A stretch of 64,000 nt of DNA from SLRI01 sp964460465 (GCA_964460465.1 CAYWSB010000011.1:1-64000), one strand, 5' to 3'. Shown: positions 27,155 to 36,507, counted from the stretch's first letter. The notes: generated from the letters alone by a model not told the origin. Numbers and translations: made by a program.

Positions 27155-28177
27155 CTAGTACCAGTAGCCGGTGGCGCGGAAGCGTGGCCGGCTGTCGGCC
27201 ACACCCAGCCCGGCGGAGTGGCTGCCGCCGATGCGCCCCTGGCCGGGCAGTCCCGGGAAGGTGGCGGCGGGGTCCGGCTCGGCATAGAGCGACAGGAGCC
27301 GCTCGACCCGCTCCTCGGTCGGCGGGTGGGTGCGCAGCAGGGACGGCTCGGGCATCCGCCGGCCGGGCAGGAGGATCTCCTCCCAGTAGCGGCCCTGGTA
27401 GCGGTCGAGCTTCTCCAGCGCCGCGGCGAGGCCGGCGGGGTCGCGGGTCAGGGTCGCGGCCTCGAGATCGGCGTCGAACTCGCGCGCCCGCGAGAGGGCG
27501 AGCTGCAGCAGGCTGCCGACGACCGGCGCCGTCAGCAGCACGAGGACCGTGAGGAACGGCACCGGCGCGAAGCCGAAGAGCCAGAGCGGCAGGCTGGCAA
27601 TGGCGAGGACGATGCCGACGGTGGCCATCAGGCTGGTCAGCCGGCTCATCGTGTCGGCGAGGCCCATCAGCCAGAGGTCGTTGTTGCGGACGTGGCTGAT
27701 CTCGTGCGCGAGGACACCCGCCAGCTCGCGCCATTCCAGGGTCCGCAGCAGGCCCGCAGTGATGGCGATGGCGGCACGGCGCCGGTTGCCGACGGCGAAG
27801 GCATTGAGGGTCGAGGACGGCAGCAGGTAGAGCCGGGGCACGGCGTCGAGGCCGGCGCGCCGGCTCAGCTCCTCGACCAGGAGGGCGCCCTCGGGAAAGC
27901 TCAGGCGGTCGACCGGCCGGGCCCGATAGGCGCGCATCACGAGGTCGGGCACGACCGAGGGCGAGAGGAGGAAGCCCAGCAGGCCGCCTGCCACGGCCCA
28001 GAGCGCCACGTCGAAGCCCCAGAGGCTCCAGGCCGAGAGGAAGACGATCCCCGCCATGCCGCCGAGCAGCAGGGCCGAGTGCAGGATGTTGCGGCGCTTG
28101 TGCAGTCGGCGCCGCTCGGCGTCGAAGACGAGACGGGGACGTCCGGGCGGCGGCGCGGCGCGAATGACCCTGAACAT
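27155..28177 (-). CDS. M48 family (HtpX-like) membrane zinc metalloprotease
   Basis: A protein of 340 residues. Two transmembrane helices lie near 32-70; the zinc motif HEISH (His158, His162) is followed by NNDLWLMGL, two more helices (about 180-220) and the third ligand Glu in SRAREFDADLEA. This matches HtpX-type quality-control proteases that cut misfolded membrane proteins at the cytoplasmic face. The C-terminal 60 residues (HPPTEERVERLLSL onward) are also typical. It is divergent from the dgo genes. ATG 28177 was chosen because family members start shortly before the basic stretch RRRLHKRRN. Confidence 0.9.
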   Translation of the reverse strand: MFRVIRAAPPPGRPRLVFDAERRRLHKRRNILHSALLLGGMAGIVFLSAWSLWGFDVALWAVAGGLLGFLLSPSVVPDLVMRAYRARPVDRLSFPEGALLVEELSRRAGLDAVPRLYLLPSSTLNAFAVGNRRRAAIAITAGLLRTLEWRELAGVLAHEISHVRNNDLWLMGLADTMSRLTSLMATVGIVLAIASLPLWLFGFAPVPFLTVLVLLTAPVVGSLLQLALSRAREFDADLEAATLTRDPAGLAAALEKLDRYQGRYWEEILLPGRRMPEPSLLRTHPPTEERVERLLSLYAEPDPAATFPGLPGQGRIGGSHSAGLGVADSRPRFRATGYWY

Positions 28178-28269
28178 CACGATGATGTAGGCGGTCCGAC
28201 GGTTGCCGCCAACGGCGATTGCCGCGGCGTGCCGGAGCTGCAACAAGGCGACGAGAGAAGTGGCGAAGG

Positions 28270-28334
28270 CCGGAGCGTGGGGCCGGAGCGTGGGGCCGGA
28301 GCGTGGGGCCGGAGCGTGGGGCCAGAGCGTGGGG
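28270..28334. repeat. Five tandem copies of a 13-bp repeat upstream of dgoK
   Basis: Unit CCGGAGCGTGGGG is repeated four times exactly (28270-28321), then once with a single change (28322-28334). The end of the last copy, joined to AGAG, forms the GGGGAGAG ribosome site of dgoK. As 13 is not a multiple of three, copy-number change would alter leader length and any upstream reading frame. Confidence 0.95.
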
Positions 28335-28343
28335 AGAGCGGCG

Positions 28344-29257
28344 GTGGCCGAGCCGGCGATGATCGGGGTCGATTGGGGGACGTCGCGCCTGCGGGTGGCC
28401 CTGGTCGGCCGGGATGGTGTCGTGCTGGCGGAGCATGCCGCCGATGCCGGCATCCTGGCCGTCCCGGACGGCGGGTTCGCGGCGGTGCTGCGCGACGCCG
28501 TGGCCGCGCTGGCCGGTCCGGCCGGCCTGCCGCCGACGAGCCTGCCGATCGTGCTGAGCGGCATGATCACCAGCCGCCAGGGCTGGCACGAGCTCCCCTA
28601 TGCCGCCTGCCCGGCCGACGCCCCGGCGCTCGCCCGGGCGATCCGTCGCGTCGACGAGCCGGGCCTCGGGCCGCTGCATTTCATCACCGGCCTCGCCTGG
28701 ACCGGCAGCGACGGCCTGCCCGACGTGATGCGGGGCGAGGAGACGCAGATCCTGGGCCAGGACGACCTGGCCACGGACGAGGCCGTGGTCCTGCCGGGGA
28801 CGCACAGCAAGTGGGTCGTCGTCGAGACCGGCCGGATCCTGCGCTTTCGCACCTACCTCACCGGCGAGCTCTTCGCCGTGCTAAAGGCGCATTCGATCCT
28901 CGGCCGGCTGATGGCGGTCGGGCCCGAGGATGCGGCGGCGTTCGCCCGCGGGGTGCGGGCCGGGCTCGCCGGGCCCGGCCTGCTCGGCAGCCTGTTCAGC
29001 GCCCGGGCCCTGCCGCTTTTGGGCGGGCTGCCGGAAGCCGGCGTCGCGGACTACCTCTCGGGCCTGCTGATCGGTGCGGAGATCCGCGAGGCGCTGGCGA
29101 GCGAGCGGCCGGAGGCCGTGGTGGTGATCGGCAGCGACGCCCTGGCCCGGCGCTATGCGGCGGCGTTCGAGCTGGCCGGCCTCCGGCACCGGCCGGGCCG
29201 AGCGGACGCGGCGGTGCGGGGGCAATGGGTGGTGGCTCGCGCAGCGGGGATCATCGG

Positions 29258-29261
<4 letters not shown>
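28344..29261 (+). CDS. dgoK: 2-dehydro-3-deoxygalactonokinase
   Basis: A sugar kinase of about 305 residues that phosphorylates 2-dehydro-3-deoxy-galactonate at C6 in the De Ley-Doudoroff route for galactose or galactonate. It starts with the actin-fold phosphate motif IGVDWGTSRLRVALV and has VLSGMITSRQGW, EETQILG, LPGTHSKWV and the C-terminal VVVIGSDALARRY. GTG 28344 is favoured because GGGGAGAG lies 6-8 bp upstream; ATG 28359 is the alternative and lacks a ribosome site. Its stop overlaps dgoA (ATGA), giving a coupled kinase-aldolase pair. Five 13-bp repeats run directly into its ribosome site. Confidence 0.92.
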
Positions 29262-29891
<630 letters not shown>

Positions 29892-29902
<11 letters not shown>

Positions 29903-30215
29903 GGCTGAAGGCGGCGACGGGGCCCTCGATGACGACGCGCTCGGCCAGGCGCGCCGCATAGGCGGCGAGGCCGGCGGCTGCAATCGGCCGCTCGGGGCCG
30001 TCGGGGTGGGCGGCGTGGATGACGAAGCCGGTGGCACGATCGGGCTGCGGCCGACGCACCGGTGCCGGGCCCCTCGCCCAGTCCGCGGGCCCGGCACCGC
30101 TGCCCTCGCGGGCAGTGACCGCCTGCGCAAAGCCGTCGCCGGCCTGCGCCTCGCGGGCGAGCTCGGCGAGGAGACGCGAGGCCTCGCGCACGTGGACGGG
30201 ACGCAGCTGCAGCAT
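29892..30215 (-). CDS. Hypothetical protein
   Basis: A protein of 107 residues I do not recognise. The C-terminal half (ATGFVIHAAHPDGPERPI, then LAAYAARLAERVVI) has regular hydrophobic spacing and a plausible small alpha/beta fold; the middle is Pro/Arg-rich. There is no signal peptide or membrane segment. Its 3' end overlaps dgoA by 11 bases in the convergent direction, and no strong ribosome site precedes ATG 30215. It may be real or partly spurious. Confidence 0.45.
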
Positions 30216-30543
30216 GCGGTGGATGCTAGCGCGTTAACCTTAATTCCGGGTGAACGCGGCGCCGGGCCTCGCGGATCGGCAGGCGGCCGTTGGCGAGCGG
30301 CGCCGGCCCGTGCATCGCCCTGGATGCCGCACCCACCGTGTCGCTCGCGCACCAGCACGAGATGCAGACATGACGGAGGCCAGTGCCGCACCGGCCGAGT
30401 GGCGTCGACGAGCCTGACGGGTGCACACGGCTGCCGGCGGGACGCTGCGGGATCCCGTGGCGCTTCAGCACCCACACGGCTCGCAGCGATGCCGGGCGGC
30501 CGCCGCTTCCGGCGGCTGTGGTGCCGCCGCGACGGCGTAAGGC
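30216..30543. other. Gene-poor interval
   Basis: Short open frames on both strands lack family resemblance or ribosome sites. Apart from a small AT-richer patch near 30233-30247 (GTTAACCTTAATT), which could belong to a promoter of the minus-strand hypothetical gene, I see nothing here. Confidence 0.5.
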
Positions 30544-31821
30544 TCAGCGCCGGTCGCTGCCACGCATCAGCGTCAGGGTGGTCAGGGCCATCACGCGCAT
30601 CGAGGCCACGAGGTCGGCGACGACCACGAACTCGTCGGGCTGGTGTGCCAGGTCCAGGATGCCGGGGCCGTAGGCGACACAGTCGTGGAGATGGCCGATC
30701 CGGGCGATGTGCTTCTGGTCGTAGGTGCCGGGCGAGGCCACGAACCGGGCCTCCCTGCCGAGCACCGCCCGGATCGCCGCGGCAACGGCCTGCGGCACGG
30801 GTGCGGTGGGCTCGGTCATGATCGGGGCCACGTGCATGAGCTCGCGCAGGCGGTAGGCGAACCCGGCCCGCCCGGCCGCCAGCCGGTCGAGCAGGCCGGT
30901 GATCTCGCCCCGCACCGCGTCGATGCTCTCCTCGATCAGGTAGCGGCGGTCGAGGGTCAGGCGGCAGCGGTCGGGCACGCAGGGCGACGGCAGGCCGGTG
31001 CCGTCAGGCGCGGTCCCCGCCTGGACGGCATTGAGGTTCAAGGTCGAGGCCCGGGCGGCATCCGGGACCACGGGCATGGCGGTCCGCCGCTGCGCCAGGC
31101 GCGGGAAGATCTCCGTCTCGAGCGCCTGGATGAAGGCAGCCATGTGGCGGATCGCGCAATCGCCGAGAAACGGCATCGAGCCGTGGGCGATCCGGCCGCG
31201 GGTCTCGACCTCGGCCCACCAGACGCCGCGATGGCCGATGCAGACCCGGTCGACGTTCAGGGGCTCGGGGATGATGACGTGATCGACCCGGGGCTTGGAG
31301 AAGAGCCCCATTCGCGCCAGATGGGCGACGCCGCCGAAGCCGCCGGATTCCTCGTCGACGGTGCCTGAGATCTCGATCGCACCGCAAAGCGGCAGCCCGC
31401 TCTGGATCAGCGCCTCCATGGCGACCACGGCGGCGGCCAGCCCACCCTTCATGTCGCAGGTGCCGCGACCGTAGATTTTGCCGTCCCGGACCTCGCCCGC
31501 GAAGGGATCGGTGGTCCAGCCCTGCCCCACCTCGACGACGTCGATATGGCCGTTGAAGTGGATGGTGGGCCCGGCCCTGCCGGTCTCGTAGCGGCCGACG
31601 ACGTTGGTCCGCGGGTAGCGGTCGCTGTCGCCTGGCGCCCCCTCGCCGCGGATGTACCGCACGGCGAAGCCCGAGGCTTCGAGCCGACGGCCGAGGAACT
31701 CGGCGCAGGGTGTGTAGGCCTCGCCCGGCGGGTTGACGGTCGGGAAGGCGACGAGCTCGCGGGTCAGGCCCACCACCTCGGCCTCGCGCTCGCCGATCGC
31801 CCGCTCCAGCTTCTCGTCCAT
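30544..31821 (-). CDS. M20-family ArgE/DapE-type deacylase
   Basis: A dinuclear-zinc amidohydrolase of 425 residues. The first metal motif is FNGHIDVVEVG (His and the catalytic Asp in HxD), then RGTCDMKGGLAA with the bridging Asp, and GTVDEESGGFGG with the general-base and ligand Glu pair. A dimerisation domain lies in the middle (about 195-310). Family members remove acyl groups from amino acids such as acetylornithine or succinyl-diaminopimelate, but catabolic relatives act on other N-acyl compounds. Neighbouring hydratase and DapA-like genes suggest a degradative role. ATG 31821 lies 90 bp from the divergent hydratase gene. Confidence 0.9.
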   Translation of the reverse strand: MDEKLERAIGEREAEVVGLTRELVAFPTVNPPGEAYTPCAEFLGRRLEASGFAVRYIRGEGAPGDSDRYPRTNVVGRYETGRAGPTIHFNGHIDVVEVGQGWTTDPFAGEVRDGKIYGRGTCDMKGGLAAAVVAMEALIQSGLPLCGAIEISGTVDEESGGFGGVAHLARMGLFSKPRVDHVIIPEPLNVDRVCIGHRGVWWAEVETRGRIAHGSMPFLGDCAIRHMAAFIQALETEIFPRLAQRRTAMPVVPDAARASTLNLNAVQAGTAPDGTGLPSPCVPDRCRLTLDRRYLIEESIDAVRGEITGLLDRLAAGRAGFAYRLRELMHVAPIMTEPTAPVPQAVAAAIRAVLGREARFVASPGTYDQKHIARIGHLHDCVAYGPGILDLAHQPDEFVVVADLVASMRVMALTTLTLMRGSDRR

Positions 31822-31911
31822 CGGCTTCCTCGCGGTCGTCTGGCCCGCTATCAAGGGTCGAAGCGTCGGGGCTCGCCCGGCGGAAGTCAACAACAGCCGG
31901 GGGGCAGGACG

Positions 31912-32670
31912 ATGACCGTGGCGGCAGAGATCGTGGAGAATCGGATCAAGGGCGGCAGGCTCGGCGGCCTCGGGCTGGCCGAGGATGCCGGCTATGCCGT
32001 GCAGGCCGAGGCCAACCTGGTGCTCGGCCAGTCGCTGGGGGCCGTGGCGGGCCACAAGATCGGGGCGACGGCCGAGGGCATGCGCAAGCTCCTGAACGTC
32101 CCGGGCCCGATCGCCGGCGACGTCTTCACCAAGACGGTGCACCGCGGCAGCGCCACGCTGCGGCTCGCCAACTACGTGCGGCCGGGGATCGAGACCGAGA
32201 TCGCGGTGCGCATCGCCCGCGACCTGAAGCCCGAGGAGGCACCCTGGACGGTCGAGCGGATCGCCGCCGTCGTGGCCGCCGTCATGCCGGCCATCGAGAT
32301 CGTCGACGACCGCTACCAGGACTTCAAGGCGGCCGGCGCCGGCACGATCATCGCCGACAATGCGTTCAACGCCGGCAGCATCCTCGGGCCGGAGCGGACG
32401 GACTGGCAGGGTCTGGCCCTCGACAAGCTCACGGCACGGACGCTGATCGATGGCAGGGAGGTGGCGACCGGCCTCTCCGACGAGCTGCTCGGCCACCCGC
32501 TCAAGGCCCTGGTCTGGCTCGCCGACCGCTATGCCGGGCTCGGCCGGACGCTCGCGGCCGGCCGCTTCGTGAGCCTGGGCACCATCACCCCGGTGCAGTG
32601 GATCGCCGGGCCGTGCAAGGTCGAGATCGAGGTCGAGGGGCTGGGCGGCGTGGCGGTGACCTTTACCTGA
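31912..32670 (+). CDS. 2-keto-4-pentenoate hydratase-like protein (FAH superfamily)
   Basis: A protein of 252 residues with the hydratase/decarboxylase layout: GHKIGATAEGMRKLLNVPGP in the N-terminal region, RPGIETEIAVRIARDL with the metal-binding Glu pair, AIEIVDDRYQDF with the Asp ligand, and a C-terminal GTITPVQWI in place of the usual GSLTP-type run. Relatives hydrate 2-oxo-pent-4-enoates or decarboxylate oxalocrotonate in aromatic meta-cleavage pathways, using Mg or Mn. A GGGGCAGG ribosome site precedes ATG 31912. The gene is divergent from the deacylase and convergent with a DapA-like aldolase. Confidence 0.86.
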   Translation: MTVAAEIVENRIKGGRLGGLGLAEDAGYAVQAEANLVLGQSLGAVAGHKIGATAEGMRKLLNVPGPIAGDVFTKTVHRGSATLRLANYVRPGIETEIAVRIARDLKPEEAPWTVERIAAVVAAVMPAIEIVDDRYQDFKAAGAGTIIADNAFNAGSILGPERTDWQGLALDKLTARTLIDGREVATGLSDELLGHPLKALVWLADRYAGLGRTLAAGRFVSLGTITPVQWIAGPCKVEIEVEGLGGVAVTFT

Positions 32671-32710
32671 GCAAGCCGGACCTGCGGCGGGCCGTCGCCG
32701 AACGCCCCGT

Positions 32711-33628
32711 TCAGCGACCCTGGTGCACGAGCCTGGCATCCAGCGCCAGCGCCCGCCCCGCCAGCAGATCGGCCTCGGCGGCCTGCACCGCGTCCAGTGC
32801 GCCCACCGGTGGCCGCGCGCGCTCGGTCGTGAAGATGCCTTCGAGCCGCCTCACCTTCTTCCAGAAGGCGATGCTGATGGCGATGTCCTGGTTCGAGAAG
32901 GAGATGATCGGCAGGCACTGCTCGAAGAGGGCCCGGGCGGCGGCGTGGTCGCCCTGCTGCCAGAGGTCGAAGATCTTCACGTAGGCGGGGAGCAGGCCGG
33001 AGGGGATGAAGGCGTCGAGGTTCCGCGCGAGGCCGTCGAGCATCTGCATGGCGGCCCAGCCGCCCGAGAGGTGCAGGCGGTCGCCGAGCGCGTTCCTGAC
33101 GGCCGTGTATTTCGGGCCGGCCGGCGCCGTCTCGACCTTCAAGGCCTGGAAGGCCGGGACGGCGGCGGCGAGGCGCTCGATGGTGGCGACGGGAATGCCG
33201 GCGCCGTGCCAGTCGAGGTCCTGGAGCATGATCGGGGCGGCGGCGGCGTCGCCGAGGCGTGCCAGCGCCTCGTCGAGGTCGGCGTCGGCGAGCGTGGCGG
33301 GCGGTTGCCAGAGGACGAGATCGGCGCCGCAAGCCCGGGCACGGGCGGCGAGATCCAGGCTGGTGGCGAGGTCCTGGGCGCTGACGCCGGCGATGACCTG
33401 CAGCCGGCCCTTGCAGGCGATGGTGACGGTCTCGAGCAGAGCATGGCGCTCGGCGGGGCGAAGCGCCCCCACCTCGCCGGCGACGGCGGTGGCGAGCACG
33501 CCCGAGCAGCCGGCCGCGGCCACGTGGTCGATGAGCCGGACGAGGCTGGCGTGGTCGGGCGCGTCGTGCTCGGTGAACGGCGTGTGCAGGCTGGCGACGA
33601 TGCCGGTCAGGTGGGCTAGGTGGTGCAT
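32711..33628 (-). CDS. Dihydrodipicolinate synthase-family (DapA-like) aldolase
   Basis: A TIM-barrel class I aldolase of 305 residues. The N-terminal GIVASLHTPFTE and AGEVGAL segments and the Schiff-base Lys164 in ALKVETAPA identify the family. The Tyr of the usual YNxP motif, needed in true DapA, is replaced by the segment IMLQDLDW, so lysine biosynthesis is unlikely. Relatives with this change act on 2-keto-3-deoxy acids and related pyruvate aldols. Its position beside a hydratase and a deacylase supports a catabolic aldolase or dehydratase role with unknown substrate. Confidence 0.85.
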   Translation of the reverse strand: MHHLAHLTGIVASLHTPFTEHDAPDHASLVRLIDHVAAAGCSGVLATAVAGEVGALRPAERHALLETVTIACKGRLQVIAGVSAQDLATSLDLAARARACGADLVLWQPPATLADADLDEALARLGDAAAAPIMLQDLDWHGAGIPVATIERLAAAVPAFQALKVETAPAGPKYTAVRNALGDRLHLSGGWAAMQMLDGLARNLDAFIPSGLLPAYVKIFDLWQQGDHAAARALFEQCLPIISFSNQDIAISIAFWKKVRRLEGIFTTERARPPVGALDAVQAAEADLLAGRALALDARLVHQGR

Positions 33629-33741
33629 GGCGGCCGGTGTTCCCTGATCGGTCGGTTCGGGTTTGCTTGTGCTATCCTGGCGCCACCTGACATGGAAGGC
33701 CGATGCGGTGCCGGCCTTGAGCGCGGCACGCCCGGACTTAT

Positions 33742-33763
33742 GTAAGACGTAAGACATTCTTAC
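33742..33763. promoter_or_regulatory. Operator-like repeats upstream of the toxin-antitoxin pair
   Basis: GTAAGAC occurs twice in direct tandem (33742-33748, 33749-33755), and the second copy forms a perfect dyad GTAAGA-CAT-TCTTAC (33749-33763) ending right at the antitoxin's GGAGGG ribosome site. This is a likely autoregulatory site for the AbrB-type antitoxin, as in many type II modules. Confidence 0.7.
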
Positions 33764-33775
33764 GGAGGGTGCATG

Positions 33776-34003
33776 ATGTCTGTGAACGAGGCTACGGCAC
33801 GGGTGAGCACCAAGGCGCAGCTCGTGCTGCCGAAGCGGATTCGCGAGAAGCTCGGGATCAAGGCCGGTGATCTCGTCCGGTTCAGCGAGCGGGACGGAGC
33901 GGTGGTCATCGAGCGGCTGGACCCGGAGCCGGTCGAGGACCCGTTCGCCCTCTTCGACGAATGGTCGTCGCCCGCGGACACCAAGGCCTATGCAAAGCTT
34001 TGA
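33776..34003 (+). CDS. MazE-like antitoxin (AbrB/SpoVT domain)
   Basis: A protein of 75 residues with an N-terminal AbrB/SpoVT-AbrB swapped-hairpin DNA-binding domain: ARVSTKAQLVLPKRIREKLG and KAGDLVRFSERDGAVVIERL. The C-terminal segment (EDPFALFDEWSSPADTKAYA) is acidic and probably wraps the toxin. ATG 33776 sits 6 bp from GGAGGG; ATG 33773 is too close. Expected to bind its own promoter dyad and neutralise the overlapping toxin. Confidence 0.88.
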   Translation: MSVNEATARVSTKAQLVLPKRIREKLGIKAGDLVRFSERDGAVVIERLDPEPVEDPFALFDEWSSPADTKAYAKL

Positions 34004-34346
34004 GCCGCTGGATGTCGTCTCGGTGCCGTTCCCCTTTGCGGAGCGGCCTGTGACGCAGCGGCGTCCCTCCGTCATCCTGGCGCTGCCACCGAGCGGCAGC
34101 CGTCACCCCTTGCTTTGGGTCATGATGATCACGAGCCTCGAGAACCGGCGATGGCCGGGAGACATCGTCATCGCCGACCTCGATGCGGCCGGCCTGCCAG
34201 AGCCATCGGTCATCAGGTTGGCCAAGATGGTGGTCATCGAGCAGATCGCCATCGAGCGAAAAGGTCGCCTGGCGGATGGCGACGCGGCGTCGTTGCGAGC
34301 GGGACTGAACGAACTGCTCCGCCCCTTGCGCGTGGCAGCGCCATGA
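33990..34346 (+). CDS. MazF/PemK-like toxin
   Basis: A protein of 118 residues. PLDVVSVPFPFAERPVTQRRP at the start and PSVILAL next match the PemK/MazF beta-barrel fold, where the loop with the basic residues contacts RNA. WVMMITSLENRRWPGDI and LPEPSVIRLAKMVVIEQ fit the middle strands. Members cut single-stranded mRNA at short motifs. The start ATG 33990 lies 14 bp inside the antitoxin gene, typical of coupled modules. Its stop overlaps the start of the downstream PLP-enzyme gene (ATGA), which is unusual for such a module. Confidence 0.85.
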   Translation: MQSFEPLDVVSVPFPFAERPVTQRRPSVILALPPSGSRHPLLWVMMITSLENRRWPGDIVIADLDAAGLPEPSVIRLAKMVVIEQIAIERKGRLADGDAASLRAGLNELLRPLRVAAP

Positions 34347-35488
34347 GCCCGCCCAACCGCGCCACGGCCGAGAGCCGCGCCGTCCAGGCGTTGCACGAGG
34401 TCGATGCGGCGACGGGGGCGGTGGTGCCGCCGATCGCGCCGGCCTCGACCTTCGCGCGGGACGCGGACTATGCGCTCAGGGGCGGGCACGTCTACAGCCG
34501 GGACACCTGCCCGACCGTCATGCATGCCGAGCGGATCGTCGCCAGCCTCGAGGACGGGGCGGCGGCGCTGCTGTTCGGCTCGGGGCTCGCGGCCTGTGCG
34601 ACGCTGTTCGAGACGGTCCCGGCGGGCAAGCGGATCGCGGCCCCGCGGGTGATGTATCATGGCGCCCAGGACTGGCTGGTGCGGCTGCGGGACAAGCGGG
34701 GCATCGGGCTCGACTGGTTCGATGCGGGCGATCCGAGCAGCCTCGCGTCGGCCGTGCGGCCCGGGGAGACGGCCCTGCTCTGGCTCGAGACGCCGGTCAA
34801 TCCGAACTGGGACGTCATCGACATCGAGGCGGCGGCAGCGATCGGGCATGCGGCGGGGGCGCTGGTGGCCGTCGACGGGACCTGCGCCTCGCCGGTGACG
34901 ACGCAGGCGCTCGGGCTCGGGGCCGACATCGTGTTTCATTCGGCCACCAAGTACCTGAACGGGCACAGTGACCTCACGGCGGGCGTGCTGGTCACGCGGG
35001 TCGAGGACGAAACCTGGCGGGAGCTGCGCTGGCTCCGGTCGCGGATGGGCGGGGTGCTCGGGGCGTTCGAGGCCTGGCTGTTGATCCGCGGGATGCGGAC
35101 GCTGTTCGTTCGCTTCGACCAGGCGTCGGCCAATGCGCTGGCGATCGCGACGCATCTGGAGGGGCATCCCGCGATCGAGCGGGTGCTTTATCCCGGGCTC
35201 GAGAGCCATCCGCAGCACGCCGTGGCGAAGCGGCAGATGACGCGCGGGTTCGGGGGGATGCTCTCGATCCTGGTCCGGGGCGGGGCGGCCGAGGCGAAGC
35301 GGATCGCCTCCTCGACCCGGCTCTTCCTGCCGGCGACGTCGCTCGGCGGGGTCGAGAGCCTGATCGAGCACCGCAAGGCCGTCGAGGGGCCGCACAGCGT
35401 GGTCCCCGACAACCTGATCCGGATCTCGGTCGGCATCGAGGACGTGGACGACCTCGTGGCCGACCTCGACCAGGCGCTCGGTCAGTAG
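34343..35488 (+). CDS. Trans-sulfuration family PLP-dependent enzyme (Cys/Met metabolism)
   Basis: A protein of 381 residues of the cystathionine gamma-synthase/lyase family. Phosphate-site HVYSRDTCPT, the PLP lysine in HSATKYLNGHSD (Lys203), and VDGTCASP with the cofactor-nitrogen Asp are in place. The family covers gamma-synthase, gamma- and beta-lyase and methionine gamma-lyase; the substrate cannot be fixed. Unusually, its ATG overlaps the toxin stop (ATGA), so it would be translated from the toxin-antitoxin transcript. Its 3' end overlaps the convergent permease by 7 bases. Confidence 0.9.
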   Translation: MSPPNRATAESRAVQALHEVDAATGAVVPPIAPASTFARDADYALRGGHVYSRDTCPTVMHAERIVASLEDGAAALLFGSGLAACATLFETVPAGKRIAAPRVMYHGAQDWLVRLRDKRGIGLDWFDAGDPSSLASAVRPGETALLWLETPVNPNWDVIDIEAAAAIGHAAGALVAVDGTCASPVTTQALGLGADIVFHSATKYLNGHSDLTAGVLVTRVEDETWRELRWLRSRMGGVLGAFEAWLLIRGMRTLFVRFDQASANALAIATHLEGHPAIERVLYPGLESHPQHAVAKRQMTRGFGGMLSILVRGGAAEAKRIASSTRLFLPATSLGGVESLIEHRKAVEGPHSVVPDNLIRISVGIEDVDDLVADLDQALGQ

Positions 35489-36507
35489 ACGACGTTGAAC
35501 AGCAGGCCGAGCGCCAGCGCCCCGCCGAGCGAGAAGGCGAGATAGGCCAGGAAGACGGGCGGCCGGGCGAGCGCCCAGACCGCGATGGCGGCCGGCAGCG
35601 AGGTGACGCCGCCGGCGATCAGGAAGGCCATGCCGGCGCCGGGCGTCATGCCCTGGGTCATCAGGCCGCCGATCAGCGGCAGGGCGGCGTAGCCGTTGAG
35701 ATAGGCAGGGACGCCGACCAGCACGGCGGTGACCACGGGAAGGACGCCCGCACCGCCCAGGGTCGAGGCCACGAGCTCGGCCGGGACATAGGCGATCATC
35801 AGGCTTTCGAGCAGGAAAGCGAGGGCCAGCCACTTGGCGAGGAAGAGCGTGGTGTCGAGGCCGCTCCTGGCGAAGGTGGCGCGCCGTGCCGGTTCCTCCC
35901 AGAAGCGCCAGACGACGACCTTGGGGTTCCTGATCCTGGCCCCGCCGCAGCCGCCATTGCCGACCTCGGGGCGCAAGGGGTCGCCGAAAGCGCCGTGCTT
36001 CATCAAGAGCGCGGTGCCGAAGCCGCCGATGAGGCCCATCGCCACGGCGGCGAAGGTCTTGAAGAGCGCGAAGCCGAGGCCGAGCGTGCCCAGGGTGAGC
36101 ACGAACATCGAGGGATCCATGAGCGGCGAGGCGAGCCAGAAGGCCATGACGGCGGGCAGCGGCACGCCCATGACGAGCAGGGCCGCGATCAGCGGGATGA
36201 CGCCGCAGGAGCAGAACGGCGAGAAGGCGCCGACGATGCTGGCGACCACGATCATCGGCAGGAGCCGGCCGGTGAACGCCTTGGCGATGAGGTTGTCGGC
36301 ACCCGACGCCTTGGCGTAGGCGGCGATGGCGATCGCGGCAAGGAGGAAGGGCGCGACGCCGAGCAGGCTGTCGGCGACGAAGCCGATGCTGGTCCAGGCC
36401 TGTTCCGCCGAGACGGCGGCGGTGGCGACGAGGATGGCGAGAATGGCGAGGACGACCTTGTCCGGCAGCCGGGCGGCATCGCCCAGACGGGCGACGAGGG
36501 CACTCAT
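35482..36507 (-). CDS. ArsP-like permease (DUF318 family)
   Basis: A membrane protein of 341 residues with about nine or ten helices and the hallmark AFSPFCSCGVIPLIAALL, in which the CSC pair is conserved in ArsP-type organoarsenical exporters and related permeases. VPAYLNGYAALPLIGGL matches the second conserved block. It lies 55 bp after a gene for an ArsR-family regulator on the same strand, which supports a metalloid or metal efflux role. ArsP proteins expel trivalent methylated arsenicals; other members of DUF318 have different or unknown substrates. Confidence 0.83.
   Translation of the reverse strand: MSALVARLGDAARLPDKVVLAILAILVATAAVSAEQAWTSIGFVADSLLGVAPFLLAAIAIAAYAKASGADNLIAKAFTGRLLPMIVVASIVGAFSPFCSCGVIPLIAALLVMGVPLPAVMAFWLASPLMDPSMFVLTLGTLGLGFALFKTFAAVAMGLIGGFGTALLMKHGAFGDPLRPEVGNGGCGGARIRNPKVVVWRFWEEPARRATFARSGLDTTLFLAKWLALAFLLESLMIAYVPAELVASTLGGAGVLPVVTAVLVGVPAYLNGYAALPLIGGLMTQGMTPGAGMAFLIAGGVTSLPAAIAVWALARPPVFLAYLAFSLGGALALGLLFNVVY

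Noticed and set aside
28270..28334. Short tandem repeats considered as a CRISPR array
   Set aside because: Units are 13 bp, directly adjacent and without spacers, and no cas genes are present.
30226..30543. Short open frames on both strands
   Set aside because: None shows a ribosome site, conserved motif or credible composition.
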